Shown here: piece by piece, positions 26,024 to 35,283 of the stretch | Position numbering within the stretch: position 1 is the first letter of the stretch | Layout of the letters: each line of letters starts with the position of its first letter | Origin: Vibrio sp. FE10 | GTDB lineage: Bacteria > Pseudomonadota > Gammaproteobacteria > Enterobacterales > Vibrionaceae | Assembly: GCF_030297155.1 (NCBI RefSeq) | Contig: NZ_AP028068.1 | Coordinates: forward strand, 1,550,001-1,614,000 | Direction of reading: 5' to 3' | Length of the DNA stretch: 64,000 nucleotides | Notes under the pieces: generated by a model | Told to the model about the DNA's origin: nothing | What the model saw: only the letters and a program-made list of their open reading frames with translations | Databases searched by the model: none | Program-made: the position numbers and the translations under genes

Positions 26024-28201
26024 TTGAAAGAATTCAATAAGCCATATTTATGTGGACTAATTACGCTTGCCTTACTCGGCTGTCAGTCTGAAGACTCGAC
26101 TCAAGATGCCGTTTCCGTTTTGGTTCCTTACAACATTAATGAACTACCAAAACCGAACGATGGCTATGGGTATGACGATGACGGAACCATTACCGGAGTC
26201 GGTGAAGACGTCGCAATAATGTCATCGACTAACGATGTCTACTATCAAGATTACAATAATTCATACGCAGCCCTAGACGGCTGGGGACTTTGTGCGGAAC
26301 CGATTTTAATTCCTCTACAAAGTGTTAATTCAGATAAACGTTATCCACTCAATAACGAAACCTTAGCTGGGCATGTTGTATTAATTGATGAAATAACAGG
26401 CGATGAAGTTGATACTCGAATATCGGCCGATGGTTCAAATATCAAAATTCAATGTGAATCAGGGTTGTTTGAAAACAGGGTTTATTCAATTGTTGTTACT
26501 GATGGAGTCAAAACTGAATTTGGTGAGCCTTTAAAAGCCGATTCTAGCTTTGAGCAACTATTATATTCGGATACACAATTCGAGAGCGACAAAGAACAAG
26601 ATCTTCATACACAAGTCATAAGCGCTATAAGCTCATATGAAGACATATATTCTGGAAAAGGTATTCCGGTCTATGCGGCACAGTTTAAGACTCAGAGCGC
26701 TTATTCTCAGCTTGATGCGATGAAATACAACCATGAGTCATTTGGGACTTCGTTTACTGGTCAATTAAATCCGATTACAGAAAGAAAGAAGGATTACGAC
26801 TGGTATACCAAGCAACTTAAAATCCCATCTTATTTACCTTTTACTAAAGCGAGAGAGTCAGAGTGTATTATTGATGAATTTGAGCCGAAGGATAATTGTC
26901 CGCCACTTTACGAGTGGATTACAAATACCGATGATAGTTTTCCTACGGAAAGAGATCCAACTCCGAAGGTAACCGAAGAGTTAGATATAACTGCAGATAT
27001 CTATGTCCCTGATGGCTGGGATAAAAGAAGTCAGCTACCTACAGCAATCTTTATTCACGGTGTGACAGCGGAGCGCGGTACTGCTTCTTTAATGGCTGCG
27101 GAATATACAAAAAAAGGGTATGCCGTTGTTGCGATTGACATGCCGTACCACGGAGAGCGAATGCGTTATGACTCAAGCCCGGAACATGTGGAAATCTCCG
27201 CTAGAGCAAACAAAGCGTTCTTCATCAATGTAGATTCGCCTTTAGCACTGCGCTCTAACCTTCAACAATCTGTGTCCGATTTTTTAGGCCTTCGTTATGC
27301 ATTAAGTCAGGAAGCTTGGGTGAAAAAAGATGATATTCACTTAATTGGGCAATCATTGGGCGGCATCATGTCGGTGATGGTCAGTGAATTTAGTCAAGTA
27401 AGTTCTGATTTTCATGCAAACTCTGAATTTGAATTTAACACGGTGAACTTTGTTGTTCCGGGACAGGGACTAACGAATTTGGTTTTGTCTTCTCAAACCT
27501 TAGGCCCTGAAATGTCTGAAGGTGTTAAGAAGTCTCCAGATGTTCAGAGAGGTATTGCTGAAACTGTCATACCCGATATATGTACAGCAGAAGCGACGAA
27601 TCAAGAATGTATTGAAGCACTTAGAGAGTTCGTAGCACTTTCAACAGATAATGCGCTGCTTGTGAGTCAGTTAGAGAATGACATTTTTGATTTAGTTGTA
27701 ACCGATCTTAAACAAGGTGTTCAAGCAACGATTGATAGTGCCGATCCTGCCAGTTTCATATCCCGTCAAGTTAAGGCTGAGCAACGGACTCTTTTGTTAG
27801 CTGCCGTTGGAGACTGCGGAGAAACCTGTGATGTAGGTGTTGATTACATTCCAGATAGCGTTATTCCAAACACTGCCCCAGACAATATTCGCACTGGTAC
27901 CGAGCCACTAATTACTGCTCTTGGTTTAGATCCAATTACAGGCACATCAGAAAATACAAATCAAAAGCGCGGCGCCATAAGGACTACAACTGGGGGGCAC
28001 GGTACTTACTTGTTCCCGTATGAAGGTCCTGTTGATGAAAACGGATTACCGGGTATGCCGGGAGAACATATGTCTGACGTACGTGAAGCTGTTGACACTC
28101 AGCAAGTTGCTGTTGCTTCAATGGTAATGAGTGACGGCTCAGTCGTAGTTATAAACAACGAAGATCATATCGAAACTGAGGTGCCTCAAGATGAAGAATA
28201 A
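26024..28201 (+). CDS. volA: VolA-type surface lysophospholipase lipoprotein
   Basis: 725 residues from TTG 26024, which has AAGGAG five bases upstream. This start gives a compact lipoprotein signal with lipobox LLGC (Cys20). The long reading frame from ATG 25982 would put 14 extra residues before it. The C-terminal half is an alpha/beta hydrolase: PTAIFIHGVTAERG for the oxyanion region, nucleophile Ser444 in GQSLGG and a His in TTGGHGTYLFP. V. cholerae VolA sits on the cell surface and cuts fatty acids from lysophosphatidylcholine. The downstream fadL overlaps by 11 bp, as expected for the known volA-fadL pair. Confidence 0.87.
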   Translation: MKEFNKPYLCGLITLALLGCQSEDSTQDAVSVLVPYNINELPKPNDGYGYDDDGTITGVGEDVAIMSSTNDVYYQDYNNSYAALDGWGLCAEPILIPLQSVNSDKRYPLNNETLAGHVVLIDEITGDEVDTRISADGSNIKIQCESGLFENRVYSIVVTDGVKTEFGEPLKADSSFEQLLYSDTQFESDKEQDLHTQVISAISSYEDIYSGKGIPVYAAQFKTQSAYSQLDAMKYNHESFGTSFTGQLNPITERKKDYDWYTKQLKIPSYLPFTKARESECIIDEFEPKDNCPPLYEWITNTDDSFPTERDPTPKVTEELDITADIYVPDGWDKRSQLPTAIFIHGVTAERGTASLMAAEYTKKGYAVVAIDMPYHGERMRYDSSPEHVEISARANKAFFINVDSPLALRSNLQQSVSDFLGLRYALSQEAWVKKDDIHLIGQSLGGIMSVMVSEFSQVSSDFHANSEFEFNTVNFVVPGQGLTNLVLSSQTLGPEMSEGVKKSPDVQRGIAETVIPDICTAEATNQECIEALREFVALSTDNALLVSQLENDIFDLVVTDLKQGVQATIDSADPASFISRQVKAEQRTLLLAAVGDCGETCDVGVDYIPDSVIPNTAPDNIRTGTEPLITALGLDPITGTSENTNQKRGAIRTTTGGHGTYLFPYEGPVDENGLPGMPGEHMSDVREAVDTQQVAVASMVMSDGSVVVINNEDHIETEVPQDEE

Positions 28202-29384
28202 ACTTTTATTGGGCACTGCAGCTGCTCTGATCCCTTGTTTAACTAATGCAGCTGGTTTTCAACTTAACGCGCAGTCAGCAACAGGTTTAGGTCGTGCATT
28301 CGCAGGTGACGCGGTAATGGCAGATAGCGCAGCGGTTGTTGCTAAGAACAGTGCTGCGATGGCTTACATCGAACAACCTATGTTGTCGGTAGGCGCTATC
28401 TATATCGATAGTGGGATTGATGTATCGAATATCAGTTACACACCTTTGATAGGTGATACGACATCAATCAGTGACCAAGAACTCAGCGCGGGTACGCTAG
28501 TACCGAATATCCACTACGTGCATCCAATTCAAGGTTCCAAATTTACCTTGGGCGCAACCATCCATTCCAATTTCGGTACGGATGTTGAGTTTGATGATTC
28601 GTTTGAAGCGGATGAGTTTGGAGGAAAAACAGCGCTCTCAAGTATCAACGTTGGTTTTGCTGTTGCTTATGAGTTGTCTGAAAAAATCAACTTAGGCGCG
28701 GGTATTGATGTTATCTACGGTGAAGGTGAAATTCACCGTAAGAATCTACTCGATGTTGATGCCGATGGCTTTGGTTTAGGTGCCAATGTAGGTGCAACGT
28801 ATCAAGTAAATGAGCGCAATAAATTTGGTATCACTTACCGTTATAGCCCGGATATCGAAGTGGAAGGTGACATAACGAAAGGCGGAGTTGCGGCTGACAA
28901 AATGAATGTTCCGTTGCCAGACACATTAGAGTTTTCTGGGTGGCACCAACTCAACGAACAGTGGGCTTTCCACTACAGTCTGCAATGGGTGAATTGGTCT
29001 GAATTTGACTCGTTAACGTCTGATTCTTATGACGATTCCATTAAAGATTACCAATGGAAAGACGCGGGACACGTTTCGGTTGGCGGCACTTACACCATGT
29101 CAAAAGACATCATTCTGCGAGCGGGCTACATGTATGACATCTCTCCAACCGATGAACTGACGTCTTTATCTATTCCCGATGTCAATCGTCACTGGGTAAC
29201 CGTGGGTGGTACGTATCACCTGACTCCAGCGAGTTCTGTCTATCTAGGTGTTGGATTCATCATTGGTGAATCGCAACACGTTGATGAGAGCTTAACAACC
29301 ATTCCGGGAAGCCAATCCAATATATCTGCTGATGTCACCGCCGATGCTTTGCTCGTTGGTGTTCAATATCAGCATCGTTTTTAG
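28191..29384 (+). CDS. fadL: FadL-family long-chain fatty acid outer-membrane channel
   Basis: 397 residues. The Sec signal ends at TNAAG, and the mature start AGFQLNAQSATGLGRAFAG is the FadL plug signature. The rest alternates as beta strands and ends in Phe (VQYQHRF), as outer-membrane barrels do. It carries fatty acids through the outer membrane, here probably those released by VolA. Overlapping starts show cotranslation with volA. A genome usually has several fadL copies in Vibrio, so the symbol is generic. Confidence 0.92.
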   Translation: MKNKLLLGTAAALIPCLTNAAGFQLNAQSATGLGRAFAGDAVMADSAAVVAKNSAAMAYIEQPMLSVGAIYIDSGIDVSNISYTPLIGDTTSISDQELSAGTLVPNIHYVHPIQGSKFTLGATIHSNFGTDVEFDDSFEADEFGGKTALSSINVGFAVAYELSEKINLGAGIDVIYGEGEIHRKNLLDVDADGFGLGANVGATYQVNERNKFGITYRYSPDIEVEGDITKGGVAADKMNVPLPDTLEFSGWHQLNEQWAFHYSLQWVNWSEFDSLTSDSYDDSIKDYQWKDAGHVSVGGTYTMSKDIILRAGYMYDISPTDELTSLSIPDVNRHWVTVGGTYHLTPASSVYLGVGFIIGESQHVDESLTTIPGSQSNISADVTADALLVGVQYQHRF

Positions 29385-29593
29385 CGAGTAGTCATAAACC
29401 CTAATTATTCATTTTCGTTCTTGGTTTAGCCAAGTAAAAACATCGTAAGGCTCATTAGCAATATTGAGCCCTATTCCGAACTTATGGCTGTTGTTAGCAT
29501 TGATATAAATAGCTGGATGCTTATTTAGCTAACAACGGCTGCACAGAAAAACGCTTCAAATCAGATGATTGTGGCGACTTATGGTTATTGAAC

Positions 29594-30865
29594 ATGAAAT
29601 TTAAAAAGCTTAGTAAAACCATTGCTTTGGCTCTATTCGCCTTAAATACAACACCGACGCTAGCACAAGACTCACCATTGGTGCCCGTCACGGTCGAAAA
29701 AGCGCATACACAGGCTTTTACCTCATCAATTCGAGAAGTAGGCAAAATTAGGGCGACAGACTCTGCAGCGCTTACTTTCAGTGCTTCCGACAAAATACTT
29801 ACGATTCATTTCAAAGATGGCGATTCCGTTAAGAAAGGTGAATTGATCGCTCAGCTCGATAACACCAAAGCTAAAGCCGATCTTGATAAAGCAAGAAGCT
29901 CACTCGCACTAGCGAAATCGAAGTTGAAACGTGTGCGAGAGTTACTAAAGAAGCAACCTGACTCCATGTCTCAACAAGACGTAGAAGAGCTAAAAGAGCA
30001 AGCCAATCTAGCGGCGGCCGATTTCCGTCAGAAAGAAGCACTGATGAACGATTACCTGTTGGTTGCGCCATTTGACGGGCAGCTTACTAATTTCAGCCAT
30101 TCGGTCGGAAGTAAAATAGACAGTTCGACGGCATTGGTTAGCTTGATCAAGCTTGATCCTGTTGAAGTGCAATATGCGATTGGCCAGTCTGACTTGGGTA
30201 ATGCAAAGCTCGGTCAGAGTGTCTTGATTCAAGTGGACGCATTCCCCGAGGAGTCGTTCGAAGGTGTGGTTGATTATATCGCGCCGGCCGTTGACGAAAG
30301 TTCTGGTCGTGTTGAGGTTCATGCTCATGTCACCAACCCTAAGCATCGTTTAGTTCCGGGTATGTTTGCCAAGTTGAGCCAAATGACCAGCGAAGATTCA
30401 ATGCAAATGGTTGTGTCTCAAAACTCGGTGCAAGCAAAAGACACTAAGCGCTTTGTATGGGTGGTGAACGGTAACAACATCGAACAACGAATCGTTGAGT
30501 TAGGTGTAAATACTAATGATGGTTATGTGGTGGTCGAGAAGGGACTTGAGCTAGGAGAAAGCGTTGTTGCGACAGGACAACAGAATCTCAAAGTTGAATC
30601 TCTGGTTAAGGTGATGAATCCAAATGCAGAGGTGAAAACCGTTAAGTCAGTCCAAGAACAGCACCCAATCGAGCCTTCTGTCGATTGGACAAAGCAATCA
30701 CCAAAAGTGAAAGCTGAACTGCTTGAAGAAGCGAGTACAGAACTCCCAAAAACGAACGGCGTGACGGCAGAACAAGTCGAAATCGAACCATCAAAGGATT
30801 CAAAAAATACCGTAAATTCAGGCAAGGAAGCGACGACCGAGGAGAACGTGAATGAAGCTTCCTGA
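29594..30865 (+). CDS. RND efflux periplasmic adaptor
   Basis: 423 residues. A Sec signal ends near TLAQDSP (24-30). The lipoyl halves (ILTIHFKDGDSVKKGELIAQ and LLVAPFDGQLTNFSHSVGSK) flank a coiled-coil hairpin (about 95-140), followed by beta-barrel and membrane-proximal domains. ATG 29594 is chosen over an in-frame TTG. An unusual tail of about 70 residues, rich in Glu, Ser, Thr and Lys, follows the last domain. It overlaps the RND pump gene by 14 bp. No outer-membrane factor lies nearby, so a TolC from elsewhere would be used. Confidence 0.9.
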   Translation: MKFKKLSKTIALALFALNTTPTLAQDSPLVPVTVEKAHTQAFTSSIREVGKIRATDSAALTFSASDKILTIHFKDGDSVKKGELIAQLDNTKAKADLDKARSSLALAKSKLKRVRELLKKQPDSMSQQDVEELKEQANLAAADFRQKEALMNDYLLVAPFDGQLTNFSHSVGSKIDSSTALVSLIKLDPVEVQYAIGQSDLGNAKLGQSVLIQVDAFPEESFEGVVDYIAPAVDESSGRVEVHAHVTNPKHRLVPGMFAKLSQMTSEDSMQMVVSQNSVQAKDTKRFVWVVNGNNIEQRIVELGVNTNDGYVVVEKGLELGESVVATGQQNLKVESLVKVMNPNAEVKTVKSVQEQHPIEPSVDWTKQSPKVKAELLEEASTELPKTNGVTAEQVEIEPSKDSKNTVNSGKEATTEENVNEAS

Positions 30866-33800
30866 GATTTGTATTAAGCACCCTGTTTTTGCATCCGTCC
30901 TGAGTATCGCTATTGTGTTACTTGGTCTGCTGTCATTTCAGAAATTATCGATTCAGTATTTCCCTGATCACAAAACACCTTCTGCAACGGTAACGGCTGC
31001 GATTAATGGTGCGAGTGCTGAGTTCATGTCACGTAACGTGGCAGACAAACTGATCACTGCGGCGACTGGTCTTGATAGCGTGAAAACGATGACCACCGAC
31101 TGTCAGGAAGGAACGTGCAATCTTAAAATCATCTTTGAAGACGACATTGATGAAGTCGAATACACGAGCCTGATGAACAACCTACGCAGCAGTGTCGAAG
31201 CGATTGGTGATTTCCCGCCGAGTATGACGGACAAGCCGACGGTCACAGATGACTCTTCTGACACCAGTATGCCGAGTAATATCATTACTTTTGTGAACAC
31301 TGGCAAGATGTCTAAGCAAGATATGTACGATTACATCAGCCAACAAGTCGTGCCGCAGTTTAAGCATATTCAAGGTGTCGGTGGTATTTGGGGCCCGTAC
31401 GGCGGCAGTGAAAAGGCGGTGCGTGTTTGGCTACAACCCGATCGCATGATGGCGCTTAACATGAGCGCGTCAGACGTGGTGAACACATTAAGCTCATACA
31501 ACGCGACGTTTACAGCAGGTACCATCAAAGGTCAGGTACGAGACTTCTCAATTAACCCAGTCAACCAAGTGACCAGCGTCGATGATGTTCGAGACTTGGT
31601 GGTTCGTGTCGATAATGGCAAGATCATTCGTATAGGCGATATTGCCGAAGTCAAAATGGGTGAAGAAAGCCTAACACCAAGTATTCTTCGTGTAGACGAC
31701 AACCTAGCGATGTCGATTCAGGTACTGCCACTGAAAAGTGAAAACCCAGTCACCGTCGCCAATAAAGTGAAGAAGCAAATCGACTTGATTCAACCTCAGT
31801 TGCCAGAAGGCATTGAGATGAAGATGGTTTACAACCAAGCAGATTTCATTAAAACCGCGATTGATGAAGGCTTCATGACTTTAGTTGAAGCGATTGTTCT
31901 TGTTTCTGCTGTTGTCGTTCTTTTCCTAGGCTCCGTTCGTGTGGCTTCGATTCCGATCATTACCATTCCAGTGTGCGTGATAGGTGTGTTTGCGGTGATG
32001 CACTTGCTTGGTTTTAGCATCAACGTACTGACTATTTTGGCGATCATTCTTGCGATTGGTTTGGTAGTCGATGATGCGATTGTTGTGGCTGAAAACTGCT
32101 ACCGACATATCGAAGAGGGTGAAACTCCGTTTAATGCGGCAATCAAAGGGTGTCGAGAGATCGTATTCCCAGTGATTGCGATGACGCTTACCTTAGCTGT
32201 TGTGTATTTGCCAATTGGCCTAATGGCAGGCTTAACCGCCGACCTGTTTAGACAATTTGCTTTCACGCTTGCGGCAGCGGTGATCATCTCTGGTTTTGTG
32301 GCGTTAACGCTCTCACCCATGATGAGCGCTTATTTGATGAAGCCTGTTTCAACACCAGCAAAGTGGTACCAAAAGGTCGATGCTAAACTGAATGTCCTTT
32401 CTGATGTGTACACCAAAGAGCTAGGCAAATGGTTTGAGCGTAAAGCTCTGATGAGCGGTATCGCTTTGATGCTGATTGCACTGTCTGCTTTGGCTGTTTG
32501 GAAGATGCCTCAAGTGCTGCTTCCAACGGAAGATACTGGCTTTGTTGAGGTCACTTCAACGCCTCCTACAGGAGTGGGGCGTCAGTATCATCTCGACAAT
32601 AATGAACAACTCAACAGCGTGTTCAAAGGTGATGACTCGGTGGAAGCGAACTTGTCTTACATTGAAGGCACTCCGACCAACCACGTTCTATTAAAACCAT
32701 GGGGAGAGCGCGACCAATCTGCCGATGAGTTGGTGAATGAGTTTATTGCCAAAGCGCAAAGTTCAGTCTCTGCTTATGGTATGTCTTTCAAGGTTCGCTC
32801 TGCTGATAACTTGAACATTGCTACTAACATGATCCTTGAGTTAACGACGGTTAACCGTGATACCACCGTATTATCGGAAACGGCGAACGAGGTGGTGGAA
32901 GCGCTAGAGAAATACGAAGGCGTGACCAACATTAAAAACTCAATGTTGCGTGACCAATTGCGTTATGACTTGTCGATTGACCGCAATGCGATTGTATTGT
33001 CTGGCGTGGATTACAGTAATGTCACCAATGCGCTATCGACTTTCTTAGGTTCAGTGAAAGCGGCCGATTTACAAGCGGATGATGGCTATACATACCCGAT
33101 CCAAGTTCAAGTAAACCTGAGTGATCTTGGTGATTTCAAGGTGCTTGATAAGCTGTATGTGGATTCACAGTCGGGTCAAAGGCTTCCTTTATCTCAGTTT
33201 GTATCGATTAAACAAGTGACATCAGAATCGAACTTCAAGACATTCATGGGTAAAGACAGCGCTGAGATTACCGCAGATTTAATGCCTGGATATACGGCTA
33301 GCGATGTGAAAGCTTATATTGATGACACCGTTCCAAGTCTATTGAAACCAGCGCAGAGCTACGAATTCAACGGAATTGTAAAAGATCTCGTTGATTCAAC
33401 CGCCGGTGCACAGGTGCTGTTTGTATTGGCGTTAATTTTCATCTTCCTGATTTTGGCAGCGCAGTTTGAAAGTTTTGTCGACCCAATGATCATCTTGCTA
33501 ACGGTTCCGTTGTGTATCGTGGGTGCGATTCTGACGTTATCGATATTTGGACAAAGCCTCAATATCTATTCGAAAATTGGTTTGCTGACTTTGGTTGGCT
33601 TAGTGACTAAACACGGTATCTTGCTGGTGGAGTTTGCGAACGAGAAACGTAAGTCTGGTGCTAGTGCTCAGGAAGCGGCGATCAGCAGTGCACGTTCAAG
33701 ATTACGTCCTATCTTGATGACGTCACTAACGATGATTCTAGGTTCATTGCCGCTAGCGCTGGCTGATGGTCCGGGTTCATTAGGTCGTATTAATATTGGA

Positions 33801-33929
33801 TTAGTACTGGTCGGTGGCTTGTCTGTCGGAACTTTCTTCTCATTGTTCTTAGTGCCAGTCGCGTATGTCGGTATGGCGAACTTAAAGCAAATGGATGTAT
33901 TGACTCGATTGAGAGCCAAACCAGCCTAA
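30852..33929 (+). CDS. RND efflux pump (HAE1 type)
   Basis: 1025 residues with the twelve-helix plan and two large periplasmic loops. The proton-relay Asp pair is in IGLVVDDAIVVAEN (TM4) and Lys in GLVTKHGILLVEF (TM10). Large loops contain PTVTDDSSDTSMPS and the trimer-forming hairpin LQPDRMMALNMSASDVV. It exports drugs or other toxic molecules with its adaptor. The neighbouring fadL/volA genes suggest a link to lipids or bile-like detergents, but nothing in the sequence fixes the substrate. Confidence 0.94.
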   Translation: MKLPEICIKHPVFASVLSIAIVLLGLLSFQKLSIQYFPDHKTPSATVTAAINGASAEFMSRNVADKLITAATGLDSVKTMTTDCQEGTCNLKIIFEDDIDEVEYTSLMNNLRSSVEAIGDFPPSMTDKPTVTDDSSDTSMPSNIITFVNTGKMSKQDMYDYISQQVVPQFKHIQGVGGIWGPYGGSEKAVRVWLQPDRMMALNMSASDVVNTLSSYNATFTAGTIKGQVRDFSINPVNQVTSVDDVRDLVVRVDNGKIIRIGDIAEVKMGEESLTPSILRVDDNLAMSIQVLPLKSENPVTVANKVKKQIDLIQPQLPEGIEMKMVYNQADFIKTAIDEGFMTLVEAIVLVSAVVVLFLGSVRVASIPIITIPVCVIGVFAVMHLLGFSINVLTILAIILAIGLVVDDAIVVAENCYRHIEEGETPFNAAIKGCREIVFPVIAMTLTLAVVYLPIGLMAGLTADLFRQFAFTLAAAVIISGFVALTLSPMMSAYLMKPVSTPAKWYQKVDAKLNVLSDVYTKELGKWFERKALMSGIALMLIALSALAVWKMPQVLLPTEDTGFVEVTSTPPTGVGRQYHLDNNEQLNSVFKGDDSVEANLSYIEGTPTNHVLLKPWGERDQSADELVNEFIAKAQSSVSAYGMSFKVRSADNLNIATNMILELTTVNRDTTVLSETANEVVEALEKYEGVTNIKNSMLRDQLRYDLSIDRNAIVLSGVDYSNVTNALSTFLGSVKAADLQADDGYTYPIQVQVNLSDLGDFKVLDKLYVDSQSGQRLPLSQFVSIKQVTSESNFKTFMGKDSAEITADLMPGYTASDVKAYIDDTVPSLLKPAQSYEFNGIVKDLVDSTAGAQVLFVLALIFIFLILAAQFESFVDPMIILLTVPLCIVGAILTLSIFGQSLNIYSKIGLLTLVGLVTKHGILLVEFANEKRKSGASAQEAAISSARSRLRPILMTSLTMILGSLPLALADGPGSLGRINIGLVLVGGLSVGTFFSLFLVPVAYVGMANLKQMDVLTRLRAKPA

Positions 33930-33970
33930 TCTATCTAATCGGTTTACAGTTCACGTAATCGAAGAAACGA

Positions 33971-34007
33971 AAAAGCGCCTACCATTATTCATGGTGGGCG
34001 CTTTGTT
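33971..34007 (+). terminator. Terminator after the RND pump gene
   Basis: AAAGCGCCTACCAT pairs with ATGGTGGGCGCTTT (one T-G pair), followed by a T-rich stretch. It also lies between convergent genes. Confidence 0.78.
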
Positions 34008-34072
34008 ATTTACTGTATTAGTCGCCTGAACAAGCTAACTGAATCGAACCGATAAAAACGGTGCGAAATTAT

Positions 34073-34984
34073 CTAGAACGGAGCAAAGTTATCTGGCACA
34101 ACCGTTGGTACCGTCCAACGCTGATGAGCGTCTATCGGTTCCAATGCCGAGTTATGTTGTGGGATCTGTCCACGGTCACCGTACAACCACAACACGAAGT
34201 TAGAACGCTCACCACTGGTAATTGGCAATGCCGCGTGTGCTACGTTTCCTCGGTGGATTATTGCCATTCCGGGGGTAAACGTCGCCTCATTCATTTTACC
34301 CGTTATAGGGTCATAAAAGTTGAGTGCAGAGCCTGAAAACGCTTCATCGGGTAAATTCAGATTGATATTGAGCGTGACAGACGATGCATCAGTATGAAGG
34401 CGCAAAGAGGTGTCTTTGTTCGCTTGATACTGAATTGAGAATCCAAAAGTTTGCGAATCGTAGCCCATGATTTCTGGGAACAACAAACGCGCAATTGGAC
34501 GCATGTAACTGTCGAGCAGATCACGATAAAACGCTTGGAAACTCGGCGCGGCTAAATAGCCTTCAGAGCGGCTGTCCAGCATCGCACCACCTTGGTTGAG
34601 CACTATGCCGTAAGGCGGGCGCAACGGGATTTGAGCCTTAGATACTTCTTCTAAGTAATCGCGCAGTCCGGCCAAACGCTCCGGGTCAAAGAACTGGAAT
34701 TTAAACACACCAGGTGAGACCTCTTCGAGCAAGTCTTGCACTGCAATTTCTTTCGTTGGATCTTGCCACGCCTCTCTAACGGCTTCACGCAGACGAGCGT
34801 CTAATATTGAATCATCGAAATTTAGCTGGCTGCCTTCGGCACTCACTTCCCACTCTTTCCAAGCTTCACTGAACAGGCTTTTATTGTTGTCCCAAAACTG
34901 TTGCACAGAAGGAGTTCGTTGAAGCATCGCTTCGCGTGTTGGTAAATCGATGGCGCGTGCACGCTCTAGTTGATTAGATAACAT
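34073..34984 (-). CDS. 2-oxoglutarate/Fe(II)-dependent oxygenase
   Basis: 303 residues. The double-stranded beta-helix core shows the iron triad His197-x-Asp199 (LRLHTDASS) and His250 (NVAHAALPI), and Arg260 (GERSNFVLW) to bind 2-oxoglutarate. The N-terminal 170 residues are helical, with Arg/Glu-rich stretches. Such enzymes hydroxylate proteins or small molecules; the substrate here is unknown. It stands alone, with no siderophore or peptide-synthetase genes around it. Best described as a PhyH/PKHD-type orphan oxygenase. Confidence 0.82.
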   Translation of the reverse strand: MLSNQLERARAIDLPTREAMLQRTPSVQQFWDNNKSLFSEAWKEWEVSAEGSQLNFDDSILDARLREAVREAWQDPTKEIAVQDLLEEVSPGVFKFQFFDPERLAGLRDYLEEVSKAQIPLRPPYGIVLNQGGAMLDSRSEGYLAAPSFQAFYRDLLDSYMRPIARLLFPEIMGYDSQTFGFSIQYQANKDTSLRLHTDASSVTLNINLNLPDEAFSGSALNFYDPITGKMNEATFTPGMAIIHRGNVAHAALPITSGERSNFVLWLYGDRGQIPQHNSALEPIDAHQRWTVPTVVPDNFAPF

Positions 34985-35202
34985 AATGTATTCGCTCCTT
35001 TTGTTTGCTTGAGCCCAATCTATTACACCAAGGTTTGTAGATAAACAGGGCGTTACGCAAAACAGAATTAACGTTTTCTATATAATCAGTGTAAAGGATG
35101 GGTTACTTTAAGAAGCTGTCAGTCCTTGATTAGACGTGGTCATTTTAACAATGAACGCAAGGTTTGCTTAGCTAGTTGCGATGTCGTGGGTGTATCAGTG
35201 AT

Positions 35203-35239
35203 AAAACAGCGTATGGATGAGATACCCACACGCCGTTTT
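35203..35239 (-). terminator. Possible terminator after the alginate lyase gene
   Basis: On the minus strand AAAACGGCGT pairs with ACGCTGTTTT (one mismatch) around a 17-base loop, with T at the end. It lies about 45 bp beyond the lyase stop. Confidence 0.45.
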
Positions 35240-35283
35240 CAAGTATCAGTAGTGATTTTAGACACAACTGATGGGGTGACATT

